Made by a program: the position numbers and the translations under genes | NCBI RefSeq assembly: GCF_900162615.1 | Contig: NZ_FUFN01000010.1 | Span: forward strand, 1,122,149 to 1,186,148 | Length of the DNA: 64,000 nt | DNA from: Virgibacillus proomii | GTDB lineage: Bacteria > Bacillota > Bacilli > Bacillales > Amphibacillaceae | Direction: 5' to 3' | Part shown: piece after piece, positions 18,184 through 28,325 of the stretch | Position numbering within the stretch: the stretch's first letter is position 1 | How the letters are laid out: every line of letters starts with the position of its first letter | The notes under the pieces: generated by a model | What the model saw: only the letters and a program-made list of their open reading frames with translations | Database searches by the model: none | What the model was told of the DNA's origin: nothing

Positions 18184-20001
18184 ATGAAAAAAAGAAATTG
18201 GCGTTTCATGCTATATGCATGTATGCTAGGATTATTGCTTGCTCTAGTAGCATGTAACAGCGATGATAAAAGCAAGTCAGACAAATCTGGCGATAAGAAG
18301 TCAGAAAAAAACGGTGAACAAGTATTTTCGATTGAGGATTTTAATGTAGAGAAGAAAAATGAAGGTGAAGCGATAGACGGAGGTCATTTTAAATACGGTC
18401 TCGTTACAGATACGGCTTTTGAGGGATTATTAAACTTTAATTTTTACTCAGGTGAACATGATGATGAAATTATCAAATGGTTTGATGAGTCGTTATTAGC
18501 TGCTGATAAAAATCATAATTTAACACAAGATGGAGCTGCAACATTTGAAATAGACGACAGTGGGAAAGTGTTTACTTTTAAGATTCGGGATAATGTGAAT
18601 TGGCATGATGGAAAACCGGTAACTGCCGAAGATTGGGCCTTTGCCCATGAAGTTATTGCAGATCCCGATTATACGGGTGTTCGCTATGGTGAAGATTTTA
18701 CCATTATTGAAGGAATGGAAGAGTATCATAGTGGCAAAGCGGATTCTATTTCAGGGATTGAAGTGATCAATGACAAAACATTGAAAATAACGTATAAACA
18801 AGCATCACCGTCTTTATTAAGTGGAGGTATTTGGTCTTATGCTTTACCGAAACATATTTTTAAGGATATTCCGGTAGCAAAAATGACTGAATCACCAGAA
18901 GTACGGGAAAAGCCAATTGGCTTTGGTCCGTTTAAAGTAGAGAGTATTACTCCGGGAGAAGCTGTCGTGCTTACGAAAAACGAAGATTACTGGCAGGGAG
19001 AACCGAAATTAGATAAGGTGACGGTTAAAGTAGTAAATCCAAAAACGGTTGTCCAAGCGTTGAAAACGGGAGAAGTGGACACAGTTGATAAATTTCCAGT
19101 TGATCAATATCCGGATAACGCCAATATGTCAAATGTTGAGTTTTTAGGAAATATTGACATGGCTTATTCCTATATTGGCTTTAAATTAGGAACATGGGAT
19201 AAAAAGAAGAAAGAAGTCAAGCCTGACCCGAATAAGAAAATGGCAGATGTGAATTTGCGTAAGGCGATGTGGCATGCGATTGACAACGAAGCTGTGGGAA
19301 AACAGTTTTATAATGGTTTACGCTGGAATGCTACTACCTTAATTCCACCGTCACATCCGAACTTCCATGATCAAGAAAACCCGGGACTAGCATATGATCC
19401 GGAAAAAGCAAAGAAAATTTTGGATGAGGCAGGCTATAAGGATGTAAATAACGATGGTATGCGAGAAAATCCGGATGGGGAAGAACTAGTGATTAACTTC
19501 GCTTCGATGTCCGGTGGGGATACTGCTGAACCAGTTGCTAATTATTATATTCAGGCTTGGAAAGAAGTAGGGCTAAATGTACAATTGCTGGACGGTCGCT
19601 TGCATGAATTTAACTCCTTTTATGATCGAATCGGCAATACTGGAGAAGATGATCCGAAGATTGATGTTTATATGGCGGCATGGGGCGTAGCAACAGATGT
19701 GAATCCTGCTGGTTTATACGGTCGCGATGCATTATTTAACTATACGCGTTATGCAAGTGAAGAAAATGATAAGTTGTTAGCTGAAGGTGCATCCGAAAAA
19801 GCGATGGATCAAAAGTATCGTCAGAAAGTGTATAAAGAATGGCAGCAATTAATGGTAGATGAAGTTCCAGTTATTCCAACCCATTATCGCGCTGTCGTCG
19901 TACCTGTTAATAATCGTGTTTTAAATTATACAATAGAGTATTATGGATTAAAGCGGCATGAAATTGCTGTAACCAAAGAAGAACCAATGAAAGCAGAATA
20001 A
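18184..20001 (+). CDS. oppA: oligopeptide-binding lipoprotein OppA-type
   Basis: The extracellular receptor of the importer, 605 residues, tethered by lipid. The signal peptide ends L-A-L-V-A-C, giving lipidated Cys24, followed by a Ser/Asp/Lys-rich linker. The SBP family 5 body shows N-W-H-D-G-K-P-V-T-A-E-D (about 140-151) and the D-P-E-K-A-K-K-I-L-D-E-A-G-Y repeat-like region near 408. GGAGG lies just before the ATG. The gene ends the operon and is followed by a strong terminator. The exact ligand cannot be read from sequence; relatives bind oligopeptides. Confidence 0.88.
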   Translation: MKKRNWRFMLYACMLGLLLALVACNSDDKSKSDKSGDKKSEKNGEQVFSIEDFNVEKKNEGEAIDGGHFKYGLVTDTAFEGLLNFNFYSGEHDDEIIKWFDESLLAADKNHNLTQDGAATFEIDDSGKVFTFKIRDNVNWHDGKPVTAEDWAFAHEVIADPDYTGVRYGEDFTIIEGMEEYHSGKADSISGIEVINDKTLKITYKQASPSLLSGGIWSYALPKHIFKDIPVAKMTESPEVREKPIGFGPFKVESITPGEAVVLTKNEDYWQGEPKLDKVTVKVVNPKTVVQALKTGEVDTVDKFPVDQYPDNANMSNVEFLGNIDMAYSYIGFKLGTWDKKKKEVKPDPNKKMADVNLRKAMWHAIDNEAVGKQFYNGLRWNATTLIPPSHPNFHDQENPGLAYDPEKAKKILDEAGYKDVNNDGMRENPDGEELVINFASMSGGDTAEPVANYYIQAWKEVGLNVQLLDGRLHEFNSFYDRIGNTGEDDPKIDVYMAAWGVATDVNPAGLYGRDALFNYTRYASEENDKLLAEGASEKAMDQKYRQKVYKEWQQLMVDEVPVIPTHYRAVVVPVNNRVLNYTIEYYGLKRHEIAVTKEEPMKAE

Positions 20002-20010
20002 CATATATTT

Positions 20011-20050
20011 AGGCAGTCTGTTTGTAATATTCGACAGACTGCCTATTTTT
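20011..20050 (+). terminator. terminator after oppA
   Basis: AGGCAGTCTGT pairs with ACAGACTGCCT, followed by ATTTTTATT. It separates the transporter operon from asnB. Confidence 0.85.
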
Positions 20051-20210
20051 ATTGCTCAGGAAACTTTCCGTTTGTCCGCTGCTATTCGAGCCCTTCTAGC
20101 TTTTGTTCTTCTGGAATATGGCCCCAATCCATGAAAGGCATACTGCTGACATTTTCCGCATAAACTGTTTTGTAAGCTAGTTTTTATGCTTCCAGGGAGG
20201 GTGACAGATT

Positions 20211-22058
20211 TTGTGTGGAATTACGGGATATATGGATTGGCAGAACGATGTGCGAAGAAATAGACAGATGCTTGTAAATATGACAGAAACATTAGCCCAT
20301 CGTGGCCCAGATGAAACAAATACGTGGATGAATCAACATGTCGCTTTTGGTCATAAGCGTCTGTCTGTTATTGATATGGAGGGTGGAAAACAGCCAATGC
20401 AGCGTATTAAGGATGGATTCACCTATACCCTCATATATAATGGCGAGCTGTATAATACAGAAGAACTTCGCAATGAATTGAGAAATAAAGGTTATTCCTT
20501 TACGACGACTTCTGATACGGAAGTGTTACTTACTGCTTATTTGGAGTGGAAAGAATCATGTGTTGACTATTTGAATGGGATTTATGCTTTTGCTATTTGG
20601 GATGGGCAAAAAGCCCAGTTATTTTTAGCCAGGGATCGGTTAGGGGTCAAGCCATTATTTTATCAAGAAAAATCAGGTCAATTTATTTTTGGTTCGGAGT
20701 TAAAAGCTGTACTTGCTCATCAAGCTGTAAAGGCTGAGATAGATTCCACCGGTTTGGCAGAGGTTTTCGGCTTGGGTCCATCAAGAACACCGGGACACGG
20801 TCTCTTTAAAAATATGCAAGAATTGCGGGCAGGTCATGCACTTACGTTTTCCAAAAATGGTTTAAAAACGTGGCGATATTGGAATGTCAAAAGCTGTAAG
20901 CATACGGATTCGGAACAGGAAACGGTACAAACGGTAAGGGAGTTGTTTATCGATGCCGTACAGCGACAACTGGTAGCAGACGTACCAGTTTCTACGTTTT
21001 TATCAGGGGGACTGGATTCCAGTGCGATTACAGCAATTGCTGCTAATTATTTACAAGCTAAACGCAGAGGTGTGTTAACCACATTTTCTGTTGATTATGA
21101 AGGTAATGAACAATATTTTAAAGTGAGTAAATTTCAGCCTTCTATGGATCAACCTTTTATTCAGTTGATGGCTAAGGAATTTACTACAAAACATTATAAT
21201 GAAGTGATTACCGGAGAAGAACTTGCCGAGCATTTAAAAGAGTCGGTAACATTACGAGATCAGCCAGGAATGGCAGATATCGATTCATCGCTGCTCTGGT
21301 TTTGCAAACAAATTAAAAAGCATGCGACCGTAAGTCTTTCTGGAGAGTGTGCCGATGAAATATTTGGAGGCTATCCATGGTTTCATGATCCGTCAACTGC
21401 AGCAGGAACAGGATTTCCGTGGATTCGGTCATTAGAATCACGGATAGACTTACTCCATGAAAAATGGAGTAAAAAGTTAAAGTTGAAGGAATATGTTTAT
21501 CAGCGGTATAAAGAAACGTTAGGCGAAACGCCGCGCTTAGAAGGGGAATCTGATATTGATGCACGACGAAGAGAGCTATTCTATTTAAATATGAATTGGT
21601 TTATGGCACAGTTACTTGACCGTAAAGATCGGATGAGTATGGGTGCCAGTTTAGAAGTAAGAGTTCCTTATGCAGATCATCGATTAGTTGAGTACGTATG
21701 GAATATTCCATGGGAAATGAAAATGATGGGTGGGCAGGAAAAAGGAATTTTGCGAAAAGCGATGGAGGGTATTTTACCAGATGATGTTTTATATCGTAAA
21801 AAAAGCCCTTTTCCTAAAACATTTCAACCAGAATATACGAATGCAGTAAAAGCTTGGATGCATGAGATTATCAATGATAAAGATGCGCGCTTATTTGAGT
21901 TTTTAAAGAAAGACAAGGTAGAAGCGATTTTAGAAAGTGAAGGCAAAGAGTTTAAGGACCCTTGGTATGGACAGTTAATGAAAGGACCACAATTAATTGC
22001 CCACCTGTGTCAAATTGATTATTGGTTACGCATCTATGATATTAATATAGTAGACTGA
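20211..22058 (+). CDS. asnO: glutamine-hydrolysing asparagine synthetase, AsnO-like
   Basis: Makes asparagine from aspartate, glutamine and ATP. The 615-residue length is close to Bacillus AsnO/YisO. The start is TTG at 20211 with GGGAGGGTG (20195-20203); this is forced because the next codon is Cys, the N-terminal nucleophile (C-G-I-T-G). The amidotransferase domain has A-H-R-G-P-D-E and Y-N-G-E; the synthetase domain has the PP-loop F-L-S-G-G-L-D-S-S (about 263-271) and S-L-S-G-E-C-A-D-E-I-F-G-G-Y-P. It follows an opp terminator, so it probably has its own promoter in 20051-20190. In B. subtilis, asnO is linked to sporulation; whether that holds here is unknown. Confidence 0.88.
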   Translation: MCGITGYMDWQNDVRRNRQMLVNMTETLAHRGPDETNTWMNQHVAFGHKRLSVIDMEGGKQPMQRIKDGFTYTLIYNGELYNTEELRNELRNKGYSFTTTSDTEVLLTAYLEWKESCVDYLNGIYAFAIWDGQKAQLFLARDRLGVKPLFYQEKSGQFIFGSELKAVLAHQAVKAEIDSTGLAEVFGLGPSRTPGHGLFKNMQELRAGHALTFSKNGLKTWRYWNVKSCKHTDSEQETVQTVRELFIDAVQRQLVADVPVSTFLSGGLDSSAITAIAANYLQAKRRGVLTTFSVDYEGNEQYFKVSKFQPSMDQPFIQLMAKEFTTKHYNEVITGEELAEHLKESVTLRDQPGMADIDSSLLWFCKQIKKHATVSLSGECADEIFGGYPWFHDPSTAAGTGFPWIRSLESRIDLLHEKWSKKLKLKEYVYQRYKETLGETPRLEGESDIDARRRELFYLNMNWFMAQLLDRKDRMSMGASLEVRVPYADHRLVEYVWNIPWEMKMMGGQEKGILRKAMEGILPDDVLYRKKSPFPKTFQPEYTNAVKAWMHEIINDKDARLFEFLKKDKVEAILESEGKEFKDPWYGQLMKGPQLIAHLCQIDYWLRIYDINIVD

Positions 22059-22125
22059 TAGAGAGATACAAATTAGGGAAAAAAGTTGAAGCCGTTTTTG
22101 AGAAGATTCAATGCCAACAATTTAT

Positions 22126-22246
22126 CCCACATCTAACTGAAAGTCAAATGTCCGATTGGTTTAAAGGCCTTTAGGTCATACCATTAAGGAACTAACCATC
22201 AGTAGAGGATAAGAGAAATCTCCCACTGATGGAAGTTTTATTTTAT
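22126..22246 (+). repeat. TTTAT-bounded hairpin repeat, shortened copy
   Basis: A 121-bp copy, TTTAT before and at the end. The large first hairpin is mostly deleted. It keeps a relative of the 27-nt module (GGCCTTTAGGTCATACC), and its last stem is CATCAGT...ACTGATG instead of ATTCCGTG...CACGGAAT. Confidence 0.75.
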
Positions 22247-22525
22247 GTAGCTTAATACTTGAATAGCAATAAATGAAGACAATGAAAGATTTTACTAGAT
22301 TTTTTAGAGAGCTTTTTGAGCTTTACACAAGCTTTTTTAGAGTTCTGAATAAATGTTATATGGATGTTTTACCAGATAAACAATATGATATGAAAATCAG
22401 TTATCCTGTATCTTTTAAAGGTGATACGGGATATTTTTTTACGAACATAGTTCATTATTTTACAGAATATATTAAATAAAGAGGGGGGAAGACATTAAAG
22501 CGGAAAATAAGCAAGGAGGAAGGGT

Positions 22526-24922
22526 ATGGCAGAGCGTGTATTGGATAAACAAACAGAAATAGGAAAGAAACGAGTTAAAAAAAAGTGGGTTATTATTATT
22601 AGTGGTATGTTGGCAGTTTTATTGTTTTTACTTGCTTTATATGGGAACGAATACACAAAGAAACCGGTTGAACAAATAGAAGGTACCATTGAACTCCCAA
22701 TGTTGAAAAAGGAGGTTGAAATCATAACGGATGAACAGGGTGTACCACAAATAAACGCTAAAAATGATTATGATTTATATATGGCACAAGGATATGTACA
22801 AGCACAATATCGCTTGTTCCAGATGGAAATGTCGCGTAGACAAGCCTCTGGTACATTAAGTGAAGTTGTCGGGGAAGCAGCTGTGGATCAGGATAAATAT
22901 TTTCGAACGGTAGGGTTACGCCGAGCTGCAGCACAATCATATGACGTTTACAGTGAGGAAGCAAAGGAGATTTTACATGCTTTTGCAGAAGGCATAAATG
23001 CGTATATTAACCAAGCAAAGGAAGATAGTCGTTTGCCAATAGAATTTACCATAATGGGATTTGAACCAAAAGAATGGACGGCATTGGATTCATTAACGAT
23101 TGGTAAATATATGGCGTTTGACCTGGGTGGACATTGGGAGCGTCAAGCTTTTCATTATTTTCTTTTACAAAACTATAATGAAAAGAAAGCGTATGAATTA
23201 TTTCCTTCTTATCCTAGTCACAAGCCAGTAATTATGGAAGAAGAATTTGTTTCTGTTCATGATCGTTTAAAAAAAGCAATTATTCCCCATGAATTGAATG
23301 GCAGTAATAATTGGGTTATTTCTGGAGAAAAAACGCAAACGGGTTTACCGCTATTAGCAAATGATCCACACCTGGGATTAGCAATCCCCTCTATTTGGAT
23401 TCAAATGAAACTAAAAACAAATCAACAACAAGTGAGTGGTGTGATTTTTGCAGGCGTTCCAGGAATTATTTTAGGGCATAATGACAAAATTGCCTGGGGC
23501 GTAACGAATACCGGACCAGACGTTCAGCAATTATATTTGGAAAAAAGAAATCCTGATCAGCCGACAGAATATTTGTATGAGGAAAAATGGGAACAAGCAA
23601 AAGTTATAAAGGAACCCATTGCTGTGAAGGACGGGAAAACAATTGATTATCAAGTCGTTGAGACGAGGCATGGTCCAGTCATTTCCGAATTTGCTGAAGA
23701 TAGTGGAAAAGATAATGTACTATCATTGCGATGGACAGCATTAGAGCCGACAACGGAGTTAGAGGCAATTTTACAAATGAACAAGGCAGAAAATTGGCAA
23801 GAATTCGAGAAGGGACTGGAAAAATTTTTAGTTCCAGCACAAAACTTTGTATTTGCCTCCGTTGATGGAACCATTGCCTTTAAAGCAAATGGCAATATTC
23901 CAATTTATAGAGATGGAAAGGAGGCATTATTGCCACTTCCTGGCTGGGATAAGGATTTTGAATGGAAAGGATATATACCTTTTGACAAGCTTCCAACTAT
24001 CGTAAATCCTGAAAAAGATTATATTGCCACTGCAAATAATAAAGTTACAATGGATGATTATCCTTATCATATAAGTAATGTATGGGCACAGCCTTATCGT
24101 TATGAACGGATAGTAGAAGTACTTGAAGCGAACGAGAGATTAACAATACAGGATATGAAAAAACTGCAAATGGATAGCTTTAATAGGCAAGCTAAAGAAT
24201 TCGTACCTTTGTTTATTACTGAATTAGAAGGAATCGACTTATCAGGTCAAGCGAAACAAGCAATCGAACTTTTAAGAAAATGGGACTATAAAGATTTATC
24301 GACAGCTGCGCAACCGTTAATATTTCATCACTGGTACGAAACATTAGAAAACATTATTTATCAAGATATTCCGGATTCAATGATGAATTTGTTCACATCT
24401 AAGGGACAAACGACCGATGAGTTGTTACGAACGGCAATAAAAGAAGAAACTTCACAGTGGATTAATGATCAAGGCGGATTACAAAATATTTTATCTGAAT
24501 CTTTAAATCAAGCATTATCCAATCTGGAAAAGGAATACGGAAAGAACTCGGAAAAATGGCAGTGGGGGGATTATCACCAGGTAGAGTTTAAGCATCCCCT
24601 GTCCAGTATCCATCCTGTGTTAGCATTCCTTTTTAATCGTAAGGGTCCGATCCCGTCAAATGGGAGCAGTGTAACTCCAATGGCGGCAGATTATGACTCT
24701 GAAACGGGAATTATTAATCACGGAGCACCATGGCGATTTGTTATTGATATGAGTCAAGCGGATCAAGGATATCATCTTGTTGCACCCGGACAGTCAGGAC
24801 ATATTAAAAGTAAATGGTATGATGATCAATTAGAGGATTGGGTTACTGGCAATTATCATATAACTAAGCTGAATGAAACAGTAGGTAAACCATTGATTTT
24901 GCAGCCTAAAAAAGATAATTAG
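22526..24922 (+). CDS. penicillin acylase family Ntn-hydrolase, membrane anchored
   Basis: A 798-residue outside-facing amidase of the penicillin/N-acyl-homoserine-lactone acylase family. Residues 21-40 are a single N-terminal membrane segment (anchor or uncleaved signal). The small-subunit region follows; the chain is expected to cut itself before Ser260 in N-G-S-N-N-W, which then becomes the N-terminal nucleophile. Downstream N-D-P-H-L-G and the Asn of the oxyanion hole (about 460) fit the family. GGAGGAAGGG (22515-22524) precedes the ATG closely. It is a single gene. Relatives act on aryl-acetyl amides or acyl-homoserine lactones; the natural substrate is not predictable. Confidence 0.85.
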   Translation: MAERVLDKQTEIGKKRVKKKWVIIISGMLAVLLFLLALYGNEYTKKPVEQIEGTIELPMLKKEVEIITDEQGVPQINAKNDYDLYMAQGYVQAQYRLFQMEMSRRQASGTLSEVVGEAAVDQDKYFRTVGLRRAAAQSYDVYSEEAKEILHAFAEGINAYINQAKEDSRLPIEFTIMGFEPKEWTALDSLTIGKYMAFDLGGHWERQAFHYFLLQNYNEKKAYELFPSYPSHKPVIMEEEFVSVHDRLKKAIIPHELNGSNNWVISGEKTQTGLPLLANDPHLGLAIPSIWIQMKLKTNQQQVSGVIFAGVPGIILGHNDKIAWGVTNTGPDVQQLYLEKRNPDQPTEYLYEEKWEQAKVIKEPIAVKDGKTIDYQVVETRHGPVISEFAEDSGKDNVLSLRWTALEPTTELEAILQMNKAENWQEFEKGLEKFLVPAQNFVFASVDGTIAFKANGNIPIYRDGKEALLPLPGWDKDFEWKGYIPFDKLPTIVNPEKDYIATANNKVTMDDYPYHISNVWAQPYRYERIVEVLEANERLTIQDMKKLQMDSFNRQAKEFVPLFITELEGIDLSGQAKQAIELLRKWDYKDLSTAAQPLIFHHWYETLENIIYQDIPDSMMNLFTSKGQTTDELLRTAIKEETSQWINDQGGLQNILSESLNQALSNLEKEYGKNSEKWQWGDYHQVEFKHPLSSIHPVLAFLFNRKGPIPSNGSSVTPMAADYDSETGIINHGAPWRFVIDMSQADQGYHLVAPGQSGHIKSKWYDDQLEDWVTGNYHITKLNETVGKPLILQPKKDN

Positions 24923-25701
24923 GTTTCGTGTATTTAAAAAGAATAAAGACAGAATCAGCTAAGATCATAGCGTCCTTTTAAAACAGCATAGAACAATTGA
25001 TTTCACAGCTGAAACGAAAAGTTGATATTATTCCCCGGGAAATAAGTTGGAGAATAGATATTTTTTCCTAATTTTAAGAGTGTGAATCAATTTCATAATA
25101 GCACCTATTAAAAAAGTTCATATTTTCAGTGTTTTAATATTATACTTTAAAAAATCCCACCCGTATATACTTACTTTCCGTGGGCAACGCCTCAACTCCT
25201 CGTAAGCAAAGAGTGGCTTCCTGCGGGATTTTTGGCTGTTACCATGGAAGTTTACCTAATGGGTACAAATTCCGGTTTAGACTGAAGTTTTTAAATCATA
25301 GGATAAGATTCTAGTTTTTTTCCACCATGATCAAATATTAACTATATCTATACATCTTAAATAGGTTGTGTTATAAAATTTCATCTTCGTTATTCTATAC
25401 TCCGGATGACCCGGTGCACCTCTAAAGAAACATCTAATTGTGCTTCCATTTTCCTGCTATAAAGAGATATGTATACCTCCTTTTCAGCTTGTTTCTTTAG
25501 CCATTGTTTATACACGTTTTTAGATTTAACGTCCACGTTTTTGGGTCAGGTTTTGACGTTTCCTCTTTTGGCAGTAATTGAAGCAACAACATCATTTATG
25601 ATAAAGCCCTCAGCGATAGCTTACAGTCAAACACTGCCCACAGAAAGGTTAATCCGTTCAAAGACTTGTCAAGGTTATGCATATAAAAGATTGTTTTTAT
25701 C
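24923..25701. other. intergenic region with a probable gene remnant
   Basis: No intact gene. On the - strand from about 25640 to 25400, a coding-like stretch with stops reads ...Y-K-Q-W-L-K-K-Q-A-E-K-E-V-Y... and ...M-E-A-Q-L-D-V-S-L-E-V-H-R-V-I-R-S..., suggesting a decayed gene I cannot name. A + strand ORF at 25469-25705 is its shadow. Confidence 0.35.
25149..25233. repeat. intergenic hairpin element ending in CGGGATTTTT
   Basis: The outer arms AAAAATCCCAC and CTGCGGGATTTTT enclose TTTCCGTGGGCAACGCCTCA and AAGAGTGGCTTCC. Similar GC-rich boxes between genes are widespread in Bacillaceae; only one copy is seen here. Confidence 0.45.
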
Positions 25702-25730
25702 TTGACAACGTTTTCAACATCAGCTAATAT
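25702..25730 (+). promoter_or_regulatory. glpF promoter with cre site in the spacer
   Basis: TTGACA (25702-25707), 17-base spacer, TAATAT (25725-25730). TGACAACGTTTTCA (25703-25716) matches the CcpA cre consensus TGNAARCGNWWWCA at 13 of 14 positions and overlaps the -35 and spacer. CcpA bound here would block RNA polymerase when good sugars are present. Confidence 0.75.
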
Positions 25731-25765
25731 TTAAACATAAGTTAATTATGTGGCGGAGAATAGGA

Positions 25766-25830
25766 GACCCACACTTTTTATCGTATGTTCCAAAGGTGAA
25801 AATATGGATAAAAAGTGTGGTCTTTTTTGT
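25766..25830 (+). terminator. leader terminator before glpF (likely GlpP antitermination)
   Basis: GACCCACACTTTTTATC (25766-25782) pairs with GATAAAAAGTGTGGTC (25807-25822), one bulged C, then TTTTTT. It lies between the promoter and glpF. In B. subtilis, glpFK and glpD leaders have such terminators that GlpP opens with glycerol-3-phosphate; the same control is inferred here. Confidence 0.75.
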
Positions 25831-25871
25831 TTGCTCATAATTAATCAAACTGATACAAAGGGGTGTTACAT

Positions 25872-26708
25872 ATGGCAGAATCTGAATTTCTAGCTGAGTT
25901 AATTGGTACAATGATTTTGATTATCCTTGGTGGTGGCGTTGTAGGCGGGGTAACATTAAAATCATCCAAAGCTGAAGGCGCAGGCTGGATAGTTATTACG
26001 ATTGCCTGGGGACTTGCGGTCACGTTTGGAGTATATGCGGTTGGCAATTATTCTCCTGCCCATATTAATCCGGCAGTAACGATTGGATTTGCTGCTATTG
26101 GCGAATTTCCATGGTCGAAAGTACCGATGTATGTTACTGCACAAATAATTGGAGCGATTATTGGGGCAACGATTGTCTTTTTAAATTATTTAGCCCATTG
26201 GAGAAAAACAAAAGACCAAGCAACAAAGCTCGGCGTTTTTGCAACGATCCCAGCCATTCGCAGTCCATTAGCCAATTTATTATCTGAAATTGTTGGTACG
26301 TTCGTTCTCGTAATGGGGTTATTGTTTATTGGGGCAAATGAATTTACAGAAGGTTTAAACCCAATTGTTGTCGGGGTATTAATTATAGCAATAGGCATGT
26401 CTTTAGGAGGGCCAACTGGATATGCAATCAATCCTGCCCGTGACCTTGGACCGCGAATTGCTCATGCAATACTTCCAATACCCGGAAAAGGGAGTTCCGA
26501 TTGGGGCTATTCTTGGGTGCCGATTGTTGGACCTATTATTGGAGGGATTTATGGAGCTTTCTTTTATGATGCATTGTTCGTAGGAGAGTTGACCATTGGA
26601 TTTTGGCTGTTAAGTGGGATAATTACTATTCTTATTTTAGGGGCACTGAGTGTAGAATTAAAGAATAAGGGAGATAATTCTGCTAAAATAAAGAATGAAA
26701 TTATTTAG
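25872..26708 (+). CDS. glpF: glycerol uptake facilitator
   Basis: An aquaglyceroporin channel of 278 residues that lets glycerol diffuse across the membrane. It has six helices and two half-helices with the pore motifs N-P-A-V-T (about residue 66) and N-P-A-R-D (about 190); the Asp after the second motif marks a glycerol channel rather than a pure water channel. AAAGGGGTG precedes ATG 25872; the GTG at 25863 is inside that site. glpK begins 12 bases after the stop. Control is by the cre promoter and leader terminator upstream. Confidence 0.92.
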   Translation: MAESEFLAELIGTMILIILGGGVVGGVTLKSSKAEGAGWIVITIAWGLAVTFGVYAVGNYSPAHINPAVTIGFAAIGEFPWSKVPMYVTAQIIGAIIGATIVFLNYLAHWRKTKDQATKLGVFATIPAIRSPLANLLSEIVGTFVLVMGLLFIGANEFTEGLNPIVVGVLIIAIGMSLGGPTGYAINPARDLGPRIAHAILPIPGKGSSDWGYSWVPIVGPIIGGIYGAFFYDALFVGELTIGFWLLSGIITILILGALSVELKNKGDNSAKIKNEII

Positions 26709-26720
26709 GGGGATGACAAA

Positions 26721-28217
26721 ATGAAAGATAAATATATTCTATCTATTGATCAAGGCACAACAAGTTCTAGGGCAATCATATTTAATCATAATGGAGAGAT
26801 TGTTGCTACTGCACAAAGGGAATTTGAACAGTTTTTTCCACATCCGGGTTGGGTAGAGCAAGATGCTAATGAAATCTGGACATCCGTTCTTGCCTGTATT
26901 GCTGAAGTGTTACGAATAGCTGATCTAGAAGCTAATCAAATTGCTGCTATTGGGATTACAAACCAACGAGAAACGGTAGTCGTTTGGGATAAGCATACAG
27001 GAAAACCGATCTATCGAGCCATCGTTTGGCAATCCAGGCAAACAGAGGGTATTGTTAAAGAATTGATGGATGCTGGATATAATGAATTGTTTAGGAAAAA
27101 AACGGGATTATTGCTCGATCCATATTTTTCTGGTACAAAAGTAAAATGGATTTTAGATAATGTAGAAGGTGCAAGAGAAAAAGCAGAAAATGGAGATTTA
27201 TTATTTGGTACGGTTGACAGCTGGCTCATTTACAAGTTTTCTGCTGGAAAAGTACATGTTACAGATTATACCAATGCATCACGTACATTAATGTTTGATA
27301 TCTACAATTTGAAATGGGATGATGAGCTCTTAGATATTTTGACTGTACCGAAAAGTATGCTTCCCGAAGTAAAACAATCATCTGAAATATATGCCCATAC
27401 TATTTCTTATCATTTCTTTGGAGAAGAAGTACCAATTGCTGGAATTGCTGGTGATCAACAAGCTGCACTATTTGGTCAGGCTTGCTTTGAAAAAGGCATG
27501 GTTAAAAACACATATGGAACTGGGTGCTTTATGTTAATGCATACTGGTGAAGAGGGTATACCCTCAAAGCATGGCTTATTAACAACTTTGGCCTGTAGTG
27601 TTAATGGGAAAGTTGAATATGCATTGGAAGGGAGTGTATTTGTAGCGGGATCTGCCATTCAATGGTTACGTGATGGACTAAAGTTAATTGAAGATTCGCC
27701 GGAAAGTGAAAGCTATGCGAAAAGTGTAGATAGCACAGAAGGTGTATATATGGTTCCTGCATTTGTAGGATTGGGTACACCGTATTGGGATAGTGAAGCT
27801 AGAGGAGCCGTATTCGGTCTTACTCGTGGAACGACAAGAGGTCATTTTATTCGTGCCACATTGGAATCACTAGCTTATCAAACAAAAGATGTTATCGAGG
27901 CAATGGTTGCCGATTCAAACTTAGAATTAAAAACATTACGTGTAGATGGCGGAGCAGTAAAGAATGACTTCCTAATGCAATTTCAAAGTGATATTCTAGG
28001 CGAAGTACCAGTCGAACGCCCTGTTATTCAAGAAACTACAGCATTGGGGGCTGCATATTTAGCTGGATTAGCAGTTGGTTATTGGAAAGATAAAGATGAA
28101 ATTGCTACACAATGGGATGTAGAAAAGACATTTCATAGCAAAATGAGCAAGCAACAGCGTCATGAACTTTATGCTGGATGGAAAAAAGCAGTGGAAGCAA
28201 CCCGAGCATTTAAATAA
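26721..28217 (+). CDS. glpK: glycerol kinase
   Basis: Phosphorylates glycerol to sn-glycerol-3-phosphate with ATP, trapping what GlpF admits. 498 residues, the standard length, FGGY fold. The phosphate loop D-Q-G-T-T-S-S-R and the G-W-V-E-Q-D substrate segment are intact. His231 in Y-H-F-F-G matches the enterococcal His232 that HPr phosphorylates, so PTS activation, with its catabolite control, is likely kept. GGGGGATGA precedes the ATG. Forms glpFK and ends in a terminator; no glpD lies in the window. Confidence 0.95.
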   Translation: MKDKYILSIDQGTTSSRAIIFNHNGEIVATAQREFEQFFPHPGWVEQDANEIWTSVLACIAEVLRIADLEANQIAAIGITNQRETVVVWDKHTGKPIYRAIVWQSRQTEGIVKELMDAGYNELFRKKTGLLLDPYFSGTKVKWILDNVEGAREKAENGDLLFGTVDSWLIYKFSAGKVHVTDYTNASRTLMFDIYNLKWDDELLDILTVPKSMLPEVKQSSEIYAHTISYHFFGEEVPIAGIAGDQQAALFGQACFEKGMVKNTYGTGCFMLMHTGEEGIPSKHGLLTTLACSVNGKVEYALEGSVFVAGSAIQWLRDGLKLIEDSPESESYAKSVDSTEGVYMVPAFVGLGTPYWDSEARGAVFGLTRGTTRGHFIRATLESLAYQTKDVIEAMVADSNLELKTLRVDGGAVKNDFLMQFQSDILGEVPVERPVIQETTALGAAYLAGLAVGYWKDKDEIATQWDVEKTFHSKMSKQQRHELYAGWKKAVEATRAFK

Positions 28218-28234
28218 GCAGGCGAATAGAAAAT

Positions 28235-28278
28235 AGAGGTCATGATTATCTTAAGAAGGTGGGAGTGACCTCTTTTTA
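28235..28278 (+). terminator. terminator after glpK
   Basis: AGAGGTCA (28235-28242) pairs with TGACCTCT (28266-28273), followed by TTTTT. Confidence 0.8.
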
Positions 28279-28325
28279 TTCTTAAGCCAAAATATAATAC
28301 AATAGGGTTAAGGAGGAATGTAAAT

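Noticed and set aside
22273..22479. 68-codon + strand frame between the 22126 repeat and the penicillin acylase gene
   Set aside because: No ribosome site before the ATG and no recognisable motif; left out, though a small real gene is not excluded.
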